This document shows positions 9,295-17,110 of a DNA stretch of 64,000 nt, one piece after another. The stretch is from the NCBI GenBank assembly GCA_025060675.1, contig JANXBI010000037.1, positions 6,800 to 70,799 of the forward strand, given 5' to 3'. This stretch comes from Candidatus Caldatribacterium sp. (GTDB lineage Bacteria > Atribacterota > Atribacteria > Atribacterales > Caldatribacteriaceae). The notes under the pieces are model-generated. The model saw only the letters and a program-made list of their open reading frames with translations, was not told the DNA's origin and made no database searches. The translations under genes and the position numbers were made by a program. How positions within the stretch are numbered: position 1 is the first letter of the stretch; each line of letters opens with the position of its first letter.

Positions 9295-10010
9295 GGGAGA
9301 TTGTTCTTCACGTTGAGGATCTCCATGTCTTCTACGGGGGTATTCACGCTTTAAAGGGCATTACCTTATCCGTGCCTCAGGGATCAATCGTGGCGCTTAT
9401 AGGGGCAAATGGGGCAGGGAAGAGCACCACATTACGGGCTATTTCTGGCCTTGTACGGGCAAGAAAGGGAAAGATCATCTTCAGGGGAGAGGATATCACC
9501 GAAGAACCACCGCACCGAATCGTGGAAAAGGGAATCGCCATGGTTCCCGAAGGGCGGCGGATCTTTCCTAATCTCACGGTTATGGAGAACCTCCTTCTTG
9601 GGGCTTACACTCGCCGTGACCATCAAGAACTAAAAAGAGACCTCGAATGGGTTTTCTCGCTCTTTCCCCGTCTTAGGGAACGAACTTGGCAAAAAGGAGG
9701 AACCCTAAGCGGTGGAGAACAACAGATGCTCGCTGTTGCGAGGGCTTTGATGTCACGACCAAAGCTCCTTATGATGGATGAACCATCTCTTGGTCTTGCT
9801 CCTCTTCTTGTTCGAGAGATTTTTGAGATTATTCGGGAACTCCATAAAGGTGAAGTGACTATTCTTCTTATCGAGCAAAATGCTAAAGCGGCTTTGGAGA
9901 TTGCTCACTATGCCTATGTCCTTGAAACTGGCCGTGTTGTGCTTGAAGGAGAGGGTAAAAGGCTCCTGGAAGATGAACGAGTACGTAAGGCGTACCTTGG
10001 AGAAGGGTGA
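9291..10010 (+). CDS. livF: Branched-chain amino acid ABC transporter, LivF ATPase
   Basis: 239 residues. Walker A GANGAGKST, the LivF-specific MVPEGRRIFPNLTVMENL segment, signature LSGGEQQMLAVARAL, Walker B LLMMDEPSLGLAP and switch His region LLIEQNA (Q-N in place of E-H, typical for LivF). ATGA overlap with livG. LivF and LivG form the heterodimeric motor of the transporter encoded by the preceding four genes. Confidence 0.95.
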   Translation: MREIVLHVEDLHVFYGGIHALKGITLSVPQGSIVALIGANGAGKSTTLRAISGLVRARKGKIIFRGEDITEEPPHRIVEKGIAMVPEGRRIFPNLTVMENLLLGAYTRRDHQELKRDLEWVFSLFPRLRERTWQKGGTLSGGEQQMLAVARALMSRPKLLMMDEPSLGLAPLLVREIFEIIRELHKGEVTILLIEQNAKAALEIAHYAYVLETGRVVLEGEGKRLLEDERVRKAYLGEG

Positions 10011-10022
10011 GGGGGTGGAGAG

Positions 10023-10226
10023 ATGGAATTCCACGGGGAATACCAAGACAAAGGCATGCAGGCCGTGTATGATATCCCCTTTGCAGAGCGTATTTCTCGA
10101 TGGCCGTGGATTCTCGACAAAAGAGTTCGTCGCCGCTATTTGACAAAAGACGAGGAAAGGGAATACCTTGAGCAGCTTGTGTGCCTGAAGTGTGGAAAAG
10201 CTTGCCGCGGGGCCTGTGAAGGCTAA
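10023..10226 (+). CDS. Small protein with a C-terminal four-cysteine cluster
   Basis: 67 residues, not recognised. The ATG follows a GGGGGTGGAGAG ribosome site 12 bp after livF, so it is probably the last gene of the transporter operon. The body is charged (RRRYLTKDEEREYLEQL) and the tail reads CLKCGKACRGACEG, a CxxCxxxCxxxC arrangement that could hold zinc or an iron-sulfur cluster. The same spacing at the very end of a short helical protein suggests a small metal-binding accessory or regulator. Its stop codon overlaps that of convergent larC. Confidence 0.6.
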   Translation: MEFHGEYQDKGMQAVYDIPFAERISRWPWILDKRVRRRYLTKDEEREYLEQLVCLKCGKACRGACEG

Positions 10227-11380
10227 GGCCCTGTCTTTCTCAGTCTCTCCAAAACCTCCTGAAGCGGAAGTCCTGTTTTCTGAGCTATCTTCTTACACTC
10301 CTCGTACTCAGGGAGTGTTACTGTTTTCCCACTCTTATGAACTTCCTTTCCTCGAACGGTTCCCCAAGGCGTAGAGATTACAACCTCCTTCCGAGGAAGC
10401 GCCCACTTGACCACTTCGTGCTCTCGAACACCCAACGTAGTTGTTTCCTCAAATATAAGCGTTCGAAGACGAGGAGCAAGAGAAATCGGAGCAAGAACAG
10501 AGAGCATAAACGCAGGACGATGTTTTTTCATATAGATAGGAGTCACGAAGACGTCTAAAGCTCCTGCCTCAAAAAGTCGCTCGGCAAGATATTCAACAAT
10601 TTGAGGGGACATATCATCTATGTTGGTCTCAAGGAGCACATTCCGTTCCTGGTTCTCCCTTCCCTCCAGTTCCCCTAAGATTACCCGAAGGACATTGGGG
10701 ATGGTGAAGTCTTGTAGGCCTGCGCCATACCCGATTTTTTGTACCACGATGTGCGGACAGGGACCAAAGGACGTTACAAGATGGGTAACAAGAGCGGCTC
10801 CGGTTGGGGTGGTGAGCTCACCTTCTTCGGATCCGGTATACACGGGAACGCCCCGGAGGAGTTCCAAAGTCACTGGTGCAGGGACAGGGAGAAGACCATG
10901 ACTGGTGCGAACAAAACCCCTCCCTGTTGGAATCGGAGAAGAGTAAACCTCCTGAACTCCTAAGAGTTCAAGAGCGTATAAAACACCCACGATATCCACG
11001 AGTGTATCCCCACCTCCAATTTCGTGAAAATGGACTTCTTCAGGGTGGCAACCGTGGACTCTTCCTTCGGCCTCTGCAATAGCTTGGAGGATAGCCTGCG
11101 CTTTACTTTGCAAGGATTGCGGGAGTAGACCACTTTGGAGGAAACTCACCATTTCCTTCGCGCTCCGGGTGTGGGAAGGTGAGGGATCAACGACGGAAAC
11201 CTGAGTGGCACTAATGTTTCCCTTGCGTACTTGACGAATCGTAATATCGAAAGGGAAGGGAAGAAACCTTTGGAGTTGCGCCACAAAAGCCTCTACCTCT
11301 ATAACTCCCAAATCGAGGAGAGCTCCTAAGAACATGTCCCCACTTATTCCTGAAAAGCAATCAAGATAGAGTACCCGCAC
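10223..11380 (-). CDS. larC: LarC, nickel insertion protein for the nickel-pincer cofactor
   Basis: 385 residues. The N-terminus LYLDCFSGISGDMFLGALLDLG and the segments HFHEIGGGDTLVDIVG, GLLPVPAPVTLELLRGVPV and ETNIDDMSPQIVEYLAE (each read in parts) are diagnostic of LarC/DUF111. LarC inserts nickel into the pyridinium dithiocarboxylate mononucleotide cofactor of lactate racemase and related enzymes. The two parts that are joined by a ribosomal frameshift in Lactiplantibacillus plantarum are one continuous frame here. GTG 11380 is preferred over the adjacent GTG 11383 because of spacing to an AAAGGGGGA site; it overlaps larB by about 20 bp. No larE lies in the window. Confidence 0.93.
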   Translation of the reverse strand: MRVLYLDCFSGISGDMFLGALLDLGVIEVEAFVAQLQRFLPFPFDITIRQVRKGNISATQVSVVDPSPSHTRSAKEMVSFLQSGLLPQSLQSKAQAILQAIAEAEGRVHGCHPEEVHFHEIGGGDTLVDIVGVLYALELLGVQEVYSSPIPTGRGFVRTSHGLLPVPAPVTLELLRGVPVYTGSEEGELTTPTGAALVTHLVTSFGPCPHIVVQKIGYGAGLQDFTIPNVLRVILGELEGRENQERNVLLETNIDDMSPQIVEYLAERLFEAGALDVFVTPIYMKKHRPAFMLSVLAPISLAPRLRTLIFEETTTLGVREHEVVKWALPRKEVVISTPWGTVRGKEVHKSGKTVTLPEYEECKKIAQKTGLPLQEVLERLRKTGP

Positions 11381-12131
11381 CACCTTTCCCCCTTTCGACA
11401 AGCTGATTAACAAGGTGGGCGAAAAACCCTGCACCAAATCCGTTATCGATGTTCACGACTGCCATACCAGGGACACAACTTGAAAGCATTGCAAGGAGTG
11501 GAGCAAGGCCAGAGAAATGCGCTCCATAGCCAATACTTGTTGGTACGGCAATGACTGGAACTCCTACAAGGCCGGCGATAACGCTTGGGAGTGCTCCTTC
11601 CATACCGGCGACGACCACTACGACGTTAGCGTTCTCAAACACAGAAAGACGGGCGAGAAGCCGATGAATACCTGCCACCCCAACATCGAAAAGACGCTCC
11701 ACGAAGTTTCCCGCAATTTCAGCAACGCAGGCTGCTTCTTCAGCAACGGGGATGTCAGCCGTTCCTGCTGTGACTACTACTATTTTCCCCACCCGGGGGA
11801 GAGGTTCACGCTCAGCAAAAATGAGCCGCGCTGTGGGGTTGAAAGAAAGAAAGGGAAGATGCGTCTTGAGAAACTCAAAAGTCTCGCGATCAGCACGAGT
11901 AGCCACAAAGTTCGGGACATGCTCAGCAAGGTCTACAAGAATCGCCAAGAGGTGTTCTCGATCCTTCCCCGGGCAATACACAACCTCTGGAAAGCCTTTG
12001 CGGAGACTCCGATGATAGTCGATTTTTGCAAAACCGAGATCTTCAAAAGGGAACCCCTTCAAGGCTTTGTACGCCTCTTGAGGTGTGATTTTTCTCTCCC
12101 AGAGCTCTTGAAGGATTTTTTCGATGCTCAT
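11361..12131 (-). CDS. larB: LarB, nicotinate adenine dinucleotide carboxylase/hydrolase
   Basis: 256 residues. The C-terminal half is related to PurE: VVTAGTADIPVAEEAA, VVVVAGMEGALPSVIAGL, VPTSIGYGA and the closing VVNIDNGFGAG are the LarB signatures. LarB carboxylates the pyridinium ring of NaAD and hydrolyses the phosphoanhydride in the first step of nickel-pincer cofactor synthesis. The N-terminal FAKIDYHRSLRKGFPEVVYCPGK stretch is also family-typical. ATG 12131 follows AAGGAG. Lies directly upstream of larC, 12 bp after a thioredoxin-like gene. Confidence 0.93.
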   Translation of the reverse strand: MSIEKILQELWERKITPQEAYKALKGFPFEDLGFAKIDYHRSLRKGFPEVVYCPGKDREHLLAILVDLAEHVPNFVATRADRETFEFLKTHLPFLSFNPTARLIFAEREPLPRVGKIVVVTAGTADIPVAEEAACVAEIAGNFVERLFDVGVAGIHRLLARLSVFENANVVVVVAGMEGALPSVIAGLVGVPVIAVPTSIGYGAHFSGLAPLLAMLSSCVPGMAVVNIDNGFGAGFFAHLVNQLVERGKGGAGTLS

Positions 12132-12143
12132 AAGCCCACTCCT

Positions 12144-12665
12144 TCAGGAACACAGTCCCAAAACACATACTGGTTGTCGTTCTTCTAAAGCATCTCTTTT
12201 TTCTGAGGGGAGAGCTGAGCGCAAGGCCTCCCAGGAAATCGTTCCTTTTTCCTGGTAGAGAACCCTTCGTTCTCCATTCACGAGGAAAACTGCCGGGGTT
12301 TCCCAAACTCCAAGGAGCGCAGGTAACTCTGGATGGGCAAGGTAAACAGTGAGTCGTCCACCAAAGGATTCCTCAATATTTCGTGCGCTTCGAAAATCGC
12401 ATCGCAGACACACAGTGTAAAGTGGAATCCTCTTCTCCAAGCTCTCAAGACTTTCAAGGAGGTCCAAGAGACCTGCGAAACACGAGGAACACTCTGGGGT
12501 AAAAAAGAAGAGGAGCGATAGCCCCTCCGGGCAAAACACCACCTCCTCACCCCGCAACGTATAGAGATGGAACAGGGGAAGCTTTCGAACCGAAGCCATA
12601 CCGGGAGAGAAAGAAGAAAATAGCGCCAGAGAGAAAATAGCGTAGAAAACACACCGTTTGATCAT
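12144..12665 (-). CDS. Secreted thioredoxin-like protein
   Basis: 173 residues. Start ATG 12665 follows AGGAGGAG; an upstream in-frame ATG gives a poorer N-terminus. Residues 1 to about 24 form a signal peptide (KRCVFYAIFSLALFSSFSPGMA). FFFTPECSSCFAGLLDLLESL matches the thioredoxin beta1-alpha1 region with a CSSC active site, and WETPAVFLVNGER supplies the cis-proline loop (T-P). TlpA/ResA-like thiol reduction outside the cytoplasm is the likely role; specific partner unknown. It lies between a secreted beta-propeller gene and larB. Confidence 0.75.
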   Translation of the reverse strand: MIKRCVFYAIFSLALFSSFSPGMASVRKLPLFHLYTLRGEEVVFCPEGLSLLFFFTPECSSCFAGLLDLLESLESLEKRIPLYTVCLRCDFRSARNIEESFGGRLTVYLAHPELPALLGVWETPAVFLVNGERRVLYQEKGTISWEALRSALPSEKRDALEERQPVCVLGLCS

Positions 12666-12676
12666 GGCTTCTCCTC

Positions 12677-13870
12677 CTAATACAAAGGAACTGGAGAAAA
12701 GATAGGGCTCGTTTCCCTGGCCCAAGACGAAGTGAAACGCTCCTGCTTCCTTCCCACAAGCTCAAGAAGCACAATATCCCAATTGCCTGCATCGGCCTCC
12801 ACAGAAAACACGAGACGTTGACCATCGGGAGAAACCGCAAGATACGCCTTTGGAAGACCGTCGAAGGTGAGCCGCGTTATAGACCCATTGGCAAGCGACA
12901 AGGAATACACGTCATACATTCCCCCTTCTTCTCCGATGAAGAAGAGTTCTCCCCGTTTCCCAAAGGCGGGATAGAAAACATTGCCAGAGAAGGAGAGAGT
13001 CTGCTCTTTTTCTCGCAAGACATCCCATAAGGTAAGGACCCATCGAGCATTTCTGAACTCTGAAAAAGCGAATACCGAACCATGTGGAGAAGCAGCAATA
13101 CCTTGTATAGGATTCGCTCGCTCAAGGAGCAACCTCTGCTTCGAACCATCAAGGTTCATCTCATAAATGCCCTTCTTGCCCCCACGCTCAGAAAGGAAGA
13201 GGATCGTCCTACGGAATGGGAAAAAAACAGGGAAAGAGTCCGAAAATCCAGGCGGACTTAACCGTCGCCAAACACGGGAGAAAAGGTCCATTTGAAAAAT
13301 GCCCACCATATTGCCAGAGGCAACACTCGCGAGGAGGAACTGTCCTTCCGGAGTAATATGTATCGCCTCGATCTGCCCTGCTACAGGTGGAGGAAGCACC
13401 GCTTCTTTCCCTCCACCGAGGTTCGTAAGAACGATGTACGATTTCCCTTCTTCGAAACGCACAAAAAGGATTTTCCATTCCTTTTCCCGGGAAAGAATCC
13501 TCGGAAGTTGGTGTCGAAGCCCTTCGAGGAAGGACGAGATATCCTCAGCCTTACGAACCATTCCGAGGATTTTCTGCGGTTTTTCAAGATCCCATACCTC
13601 AAAGCAGAGGAGATTCTCTCGGTCGTACCCCAAAAGGAGGTAAGCCTTCCAGCCAGCAAAAGCCGTAACGAGCTCTGCTTTTCTCCCTGAATCCCAGGAC
13701 ATGCGGTAAGTACGGCAAGAGAGGGTGTTTTGAAGAAAGTCCGCAAGGGGAGCGAAAAATTGCCTCTCCGTCATATCAAAGAAGAAGATTTCTTCGGCCC
13801 AAGCATTCCAGGGGAGAAAAGTGCTTATCCCACACAGGGCAAGGAGAGAGAAAGCTACAGACCATTTCAT
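12677..13870 (-). CDS. Secreted TolB-like beta-propeller protein
   Basis: 397 residues with an N-terminal signal peptide (FSLLALCGISTFLPWNAWA then EE). The C-terminal two thirds hold repeated blades of the TolB/PD40 type: ITPEGQFLLASV, FPFRRTILFLSERGGKKGIYEMNLDGS, ASPHGSVFAFS and VSPDGQRLVFSVEA. The N-terminal 130 residues may be a separate TolB-like domain. Real TolB works with Pal and TolQRA; none are visible here, so binding or sensing of an extracytoplasmic partner is all that can be said. ATG 13870 is chosen over TTG 13876 because of spacing to GGGGAGG. First gene of the minus-strand group ending in larC. Confidence 0.7.
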   Translation of the reverse strand: MKWSVAFSLLALCGISTFLPWNAWAEEIFFFDMTERQFFAPLADFLQNTLSCRTYRMSWDSGRKAELVTAFAGWKAYLLLGYDRENLLCFEVWDLEKPQKILGMVRKAEDISSFLEGLRHQLPRILSREKEWKILFVRFEEGKSYIVLTNLGGGKEAVLPPPVAGQIEAIHITPEGQFLLASVASGNMVGIFQMDLFSRVWRRLSPPGFSDSFPVFFPFRRTILFLSERGGKKGIYEMNLDGSKQRLLLERANPIQGIAASPHGSVFAFSEFRNARWVLTLWDVLREKEQTLSFSGNVFYPAFGKRGELFFIGEEGGMYDVYSLSLANGSITRLTFDGLPKAYLAVSPDGQRLVFSVEADAGNWDIVLLELVGRKQERFTSSWARETSPIFSPVPLY

Positions 13871-13907
13871 TTCCAACGCCTCCCCTGAATTTCTCTTGTG
13901 AGGATAG

Positions 13908-13913
13908 TATAAT
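13908..13913 (+). promoter_or_regulatory. Candidate -10 box for the kinase-like fusion gene
   Basis: A perfect TATAAT, with only a weak -35 (CTGAAT, 17-bp spacing). Transcription would begin near 13920, leaving a leader of about 14 nt before ATG 13934, or none before GTG 13922. Confidence 0.45.
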
Positions 13914-13933
13914 AAAAGCCGGTGAAGAGGGGA

Positions 13934-14830
13934 ATGAGCAATTTCTCGGTTATTACTGTTTCTCGGGAAACAGAAAGTCTGGGAGATGAAGTTGCATCTC
14001 GTCTTGCAAGAGTCCTGGGCTTTGAGCTCGTTGATCGGGGCCGATGGATAGAACTTCTGCAGAAATTCTCCCTTCCTCCTGAGCCTCCTGAAGAAGACGA
14101 AGAGCGGGGAAGATGGATGGAATCCGTGAGCGCTCTACTCACGCAAATGGCTGAAAAGAGGGCTTTTGTTCTCCTTGGAAGAGGCGGACAAAGACTCCTT
14201 GCCCAGTGCCCCCGAGCTTTCCATCTCCTTATTGTAGCTCCTGTACCATTACGCATCCGTCGCATTATGAAACGATACCGTCAAGATGAGGTCACCGCGT
14301 CTCGCATCCTCACCGAGCAGGATAGGCAAAGAGAACGCTTTCTCCTCCACTACTTTGGCATCGACTGGCGTAACCCTCTACATTACCATTTTATCCTTAA
14401 CACTGCTTTCTACGACGTGGAGGAATCTTGCCAGCTTGTCCTTGAGGCTATGCGGAGAATCCGTCCCCCTTCCGTAGGATACCAAGAGTCTTTCTTCCCT
14501 GAAAAGCTTACATTTTCTCATCCTTCGGAAGAAGAATTCGCACGAATTCTCGATTTCTATGGCATCCGCTGGCTCTATGAGCCTCGGGTATTTCCTTTAG
14601 AGTGGGATAGCGAGGGAAATGTGATTGAGGCCTTTACTCCTGATTTCTACTTACCCGACTTTGATCTCTTCGTCGAGATTACGACCCAAAAGCAAAAACT
14701 CACCTGGCGCAAGAACAGGAAAATTCGCAAGCTTAAAGCCTTGTATCCGGAGGTTAAAATCAAGGTGATCTATGCCCGTGACTACGAACACATGTTGAGG
14801 AAATTCAACTTGCAGGGTAACCATGACTGA
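13934..14830 (+). CDS. Cytidylate-kinase-like domain fused to a PD-(D/E)XK nuclease-like domain
   Basis: 298 residues. Residues 1 to about 190 match the cytidylate-kinase-like family: FVLLGRGGQRLL, FHLLIVAPVPLRIRRIM, EQDRQRERFLLHYFGIDWRNP and HFILNTAFYDVEE. Its P-loop region reads SRETESLGDEVA, lacking the usual GSGG, so nucleotide binding is doubtful. Residues from about 195 on resemble a restriction-like nuclease fold: a helix with RWLYEP, then TPDFYLPDFDLFVEITTQK, where the usual E-x-K is E-I-T, and a final VIYARD strand. The start is uncertain (GTG 13922 is in frame). Its stop overlaps hpt, suggesting a link to nucleotide salvage. The exact function is unknown. Confidence 0.7.
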   Translation: MSNFSVITVSRETESLGDEVASRLARVLGFELVDRGRWIELLQKFSLPPEPPEEDEERGRWMESVSALLTQMAEKRAFVLLGRGGQRLLAQCPRAFHLLIVAPVPLRIRRIMKRYRQDEVTASRILTEQDRQRERFLLHYFGIDWRNPLHYHFILNTAFYDVEESCQLVLEAMRRIRPPSVGYQESFFPEKLTFSHPSEEEFARILDFYGIRWLYEPRVFPLEWDSEGNVIEAFTPDFYLPDFDLFVEITTQKQKLTWRKNRKIRKLKALYPEVKIKVIYARDYEHMLRKFNLQGNHD

Positions 14831-15389
14831 TCCTCGGTTAGGTGCTCGTGTCTTCACCAGAGAAGATATACGCCAGAGAATCTCTGAGGTTGCCCGCGAG
14901 ATTGAACGAGACTACGCTGAAAAAAGACCGGTCATCGTTACGATTCTCCGCGGTGCAGTGTATTTTGCTGTAGATCTCACCCGAGCACTTTCCATACCTT
15001 TTGACCTTGATTTCATGGCTCTTTCACCATTCCGCCCAGGATTGCGACGAGCCGTAATCGAAAAAGACGTCGATACGGATCTTAAAGGACGCCATATCCT
15101 GATCCTTGAGGATATTGTCGACACAGGGCTTACTTTGCATTTCCTCACACGAAATCTCGAACAAAGGCTTCCGAAAAGCGTGCGGGTATGCACATTCTTG
15201 AATTGTCCGGCCAGAAGGATTGTGGACGTCGAGGTTCACTACTTCTGCTTTGAGATCCCAGACATTTACGTTGTTGGGTACGGACTCGATTTTCAAGGAG
15301 ATTTTCGCAATCTTGAGGAAGTATACACCTTGTACGATCCCTCGGGAAGGAGTACGCAACTTCTGAAACAGATGGGGAAAGGACGGTGA
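14823..15389 (+). CDS. hpt: Hypoxanthine-type phosphoribosyltransferase
   Basis: 188 residues. The PRPP-binding loop reads ILEDIVDTGLTL, and VTILRGAVYFAVDLTRAL is the conserved PPi-loop strand; DIYVVGYGLDF and R(N)LEEVY near the C-terminus are those of bacterial HPRTs. It converts hypoxanthine or guanine plus PRPP to IMP or GMP. One oddity: the flexible loop, usually containing SYG, reads FMALSPFRPGLRRAV. ATG 14823 overlaps the preceding gene by 8 bp. Confidence 0.88.
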   Translation: MTDPRLGARVFTREDIRQRISEVAREIERDYAEKRPVIVTILRGAVYFAVDLTRALSIPFDLDFMALSPFRPGLRRAVIEKDVDTDLKGRHILILEDIVDTGLTLHFLTRNLEQRLPKSVRVCTFLNCPARRIVDVEVHYFCFEIPDIYVVGYGLDFQGDFRNLEEVYTLYDPSGRSTQLLKQMGKGR

Positions 15390-15393
15390 TTCT

Positions 15394-16449
15394 ATGGTTG
15401 AGTTCCGGAAAGCGATATCAGCCCTCCAGGGTTATATTCCGGGAGAACAACCAAAAGAAAAGGGTTTTATAAAGCTCAATACCAACGAGAATCCGTATCC
15501 TCCTTCGCCAAAGGTCGTAACGGCACTATGCACGTTCCTCGCTTCTTCCTCCCTCGCCTTGTATCCTCCCCCACTCAGCGATGCGGTACGACAGAAAATT
15601 TCCTCAGTGTACGGTGTTCCTGAAGAATGGGTGCTTGTGGGAAACGGTTCTGATGAACTTCTTGACCTTATCGTGAGAGTTTTTGTGGAGAAAGGGTCAC
15701 AGGTAGTGTATCCCGTGCCTACATACACGTATTATCGGGTACTCACGCTTCTCCAAGAAGGCACACCCTGCGAGATACCGTTTCCCGAGGATTTCTCTCT
15801 TCCCAAAGCATTCGTTACTCTTCCAGGACACCTCAAATTCCTATGTAACCCTAATTCTCCGACGGGAACTTTTGTTCCCCCAGAAGAGGTAGAAGATGTC
15901 CTTCGGGTATCATCGTGTCCTGTCGTCGTCGATGAGGCATATGTCGATTTTGCTCCTTCCAGCACGTTGCCCCTCCTTGAACGCTACGAAAACCTCATCG
16001 TTGTCCGTACTCTCTCAAAATCATTCTCCTTAGCAGGCTTACGCATTGGATTTCTTTTTGCCCATCCATACATCATTCGAGAACTCACGAAAGTGAAGGC
16101 TTCGTACAACGTGAACATCCTTTCCCAGGTTGGCGCATGTGCAGCACTTGACGATTGTAACCATGCGTGGGAAAACATTCGTCGTATTAAAAGGACTCGT
16201 GAGTGGTTTTCCCAAAGAATGAGAGAGCTTGGCTTTTTCGTATATCCTTCAGAGGCGAATTTTGTCCTCATCCGTAAAAAAGGGGTTGACCTCTTCTTCC
16301 TCTACGAAGAACTGAAGAAACGAAAAATTCTCGTTCGATACTTCTCCGAATGGCCCGACGCTCTCCGCATCTCCATTGGCACCGACAGCGATATGGAGCT
16401 TCTCTGTGCCAATATGGAAGACATTTTGAAGGAGAGAAGCTATGTTTAA
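15394..16449 (+). CDS. hisC: Histidinol-phosphate aminotransferase family protein
   Basis: 351 residues, class I/II PLP aminotransferase of HisC type. Seen: KLNTNENPYPPSPKV at the N-terminus, NGSDELLDLIVR, CNPNSPTGTF, VVDEAYVDFA and RTLSKSFSLAGLRIGF with the PLP lysine. It transfers an amino group between glutamate and imidazole-acetol phosphate; many HisC proteins in genomes like this also serve aromatic amino acids. There is no other his gene in the window, so the in vivo substrate is not certain. Followed by an overlapping HAD phosphatase gene, which might be a histidinol-phosphatase, though nothing in its sequence proves this. Confidence 0.85.
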   Translation: MVEFRKAISALQGYIPGEQPKEKGFIKLNTNENPYPPSPKVVTALCTFLASSSLALYPPPLSDAVRQKISSVYGVPEEWVLVGNGSDELLDLIVRVFVEKGSQVVYPVPTYTYYRVLTLLQEGTPCEIPFPEDFSLPKAFVTLPGHLKFLCNPNSPTGTFVPPEEVEDVLRVSSCPVVVDEAYVDFAPSSTLPLLERYENLIVVRTLSKSFSLAGLRIGFLFAHPYIIRELTKVKASYNVNILSQVGACAALDDCNHAWENIRRIKRTREWFSQRMRELGFFVYPSEANFVLIRKKGVDLFFLYEELKKRKILVRYFSEWPDALRISIGTDSDMELLCANMEDILKERSYV

Positions 16450-17110
16450 GCTCTTTATCTGGGACCTTGACAACACGGTCATAGGAAGCTCGAAACTCCT
16501 TTGGGGAGCCTTTCAATGGGTAGCTGAACGTTTTGCGCAACGTTTGATGAGTCCTCAGGAAATCGTTAGCCTCTATGGCCCCCCTGAAGATGTGGTTGTT
16601 GAGCAAATTGTTGGGAGGGAAAGGAAAGAAGAAGCACTTCGAGCCTTCTATGAGTTTTACGAGCGAGAGCACGATCATCTTGTGACTCTTTTTCCCGAGG
16701 TTCTTGAAATTATTGCCTTTCTTCGTACTAAGAAGGTTAAGCAGGCCCTTTTCACCGCCAAGGGGCGAAAGAGTGCTTCTATAACCCTTGATCGCCTCCG
16801 CATCGGGGGTCATTTTGACTTTATCTTATGTGGGGACGAAGTGGAAAGGGCTAAACCCTATCCAGATGGGGTCATACGAATACTCAGGCACTTTGGTGTT
16901 CAACCAAGCGAGACGCTCTACGTGGGTGACTCACCCCTTGACGCTCAGGCAGCACACGGTGCAGGAGTTGCCTTTGCCTTGGCCCTCTGGGATTCCTTCC
17001 ACCGGTCCCAAGCGAAGTACATCGAAGCTGAATACGTTTTCGCCACACCCAGGGAAATGTTTCAGTGGATGCAAGAAGCGTACGGAGGGAAGACTCATGG
17101 TGCCTTTTGA
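16442..17110 (+). CDS. HAD-superfamily hydrolase (Gph/PpaX-like)
   Basis: 222 residues. Motif I FIWDLDNTVIGS with the nucleophile and acid Asp, motif II near ALFTAKGR (T), the Lys in RAKPYPDG and motif IV VGDSPLDAQAAHGAG place it in the beta-phosphoglucomutase/phosphoglycolate phosphatase group with an alpha-helical cap at residues 15-80. The ATG lies 8 bp inside hisC. Substrate is not evident; phosphoglycolate, pyrophosphate and histidinol phosphate are all possible. Confidence 0.82.
   Translation: MFKLFIWDLDNTVIGSSKLLWGAFQWVAERFAQRLMSPQEIVSLYGPPEDVVVEQIVGRERKEEALRAFYEFYEREHDHLVTLFPEVLEIIAFLRTKKVKQALFTAKGRKSASITLDRLRIGGHFDFILCGDEVERAKPYPDGVIRILRHFGVQPSETLYVGDSPLDAQAAHGAGVAFALALWDSFHRSQAKYIEAEYVFATPREMFQWMQEAYGGKTHGAF

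Noticed and set aside
16788..17096. N-terminal extension of the ribonucleotide reductase frame
   Set aside because: Lies inside the HAD gene in another frame; ATG 17097 has an ACGGAGGGAAG site and begins the normal ATP-cone.
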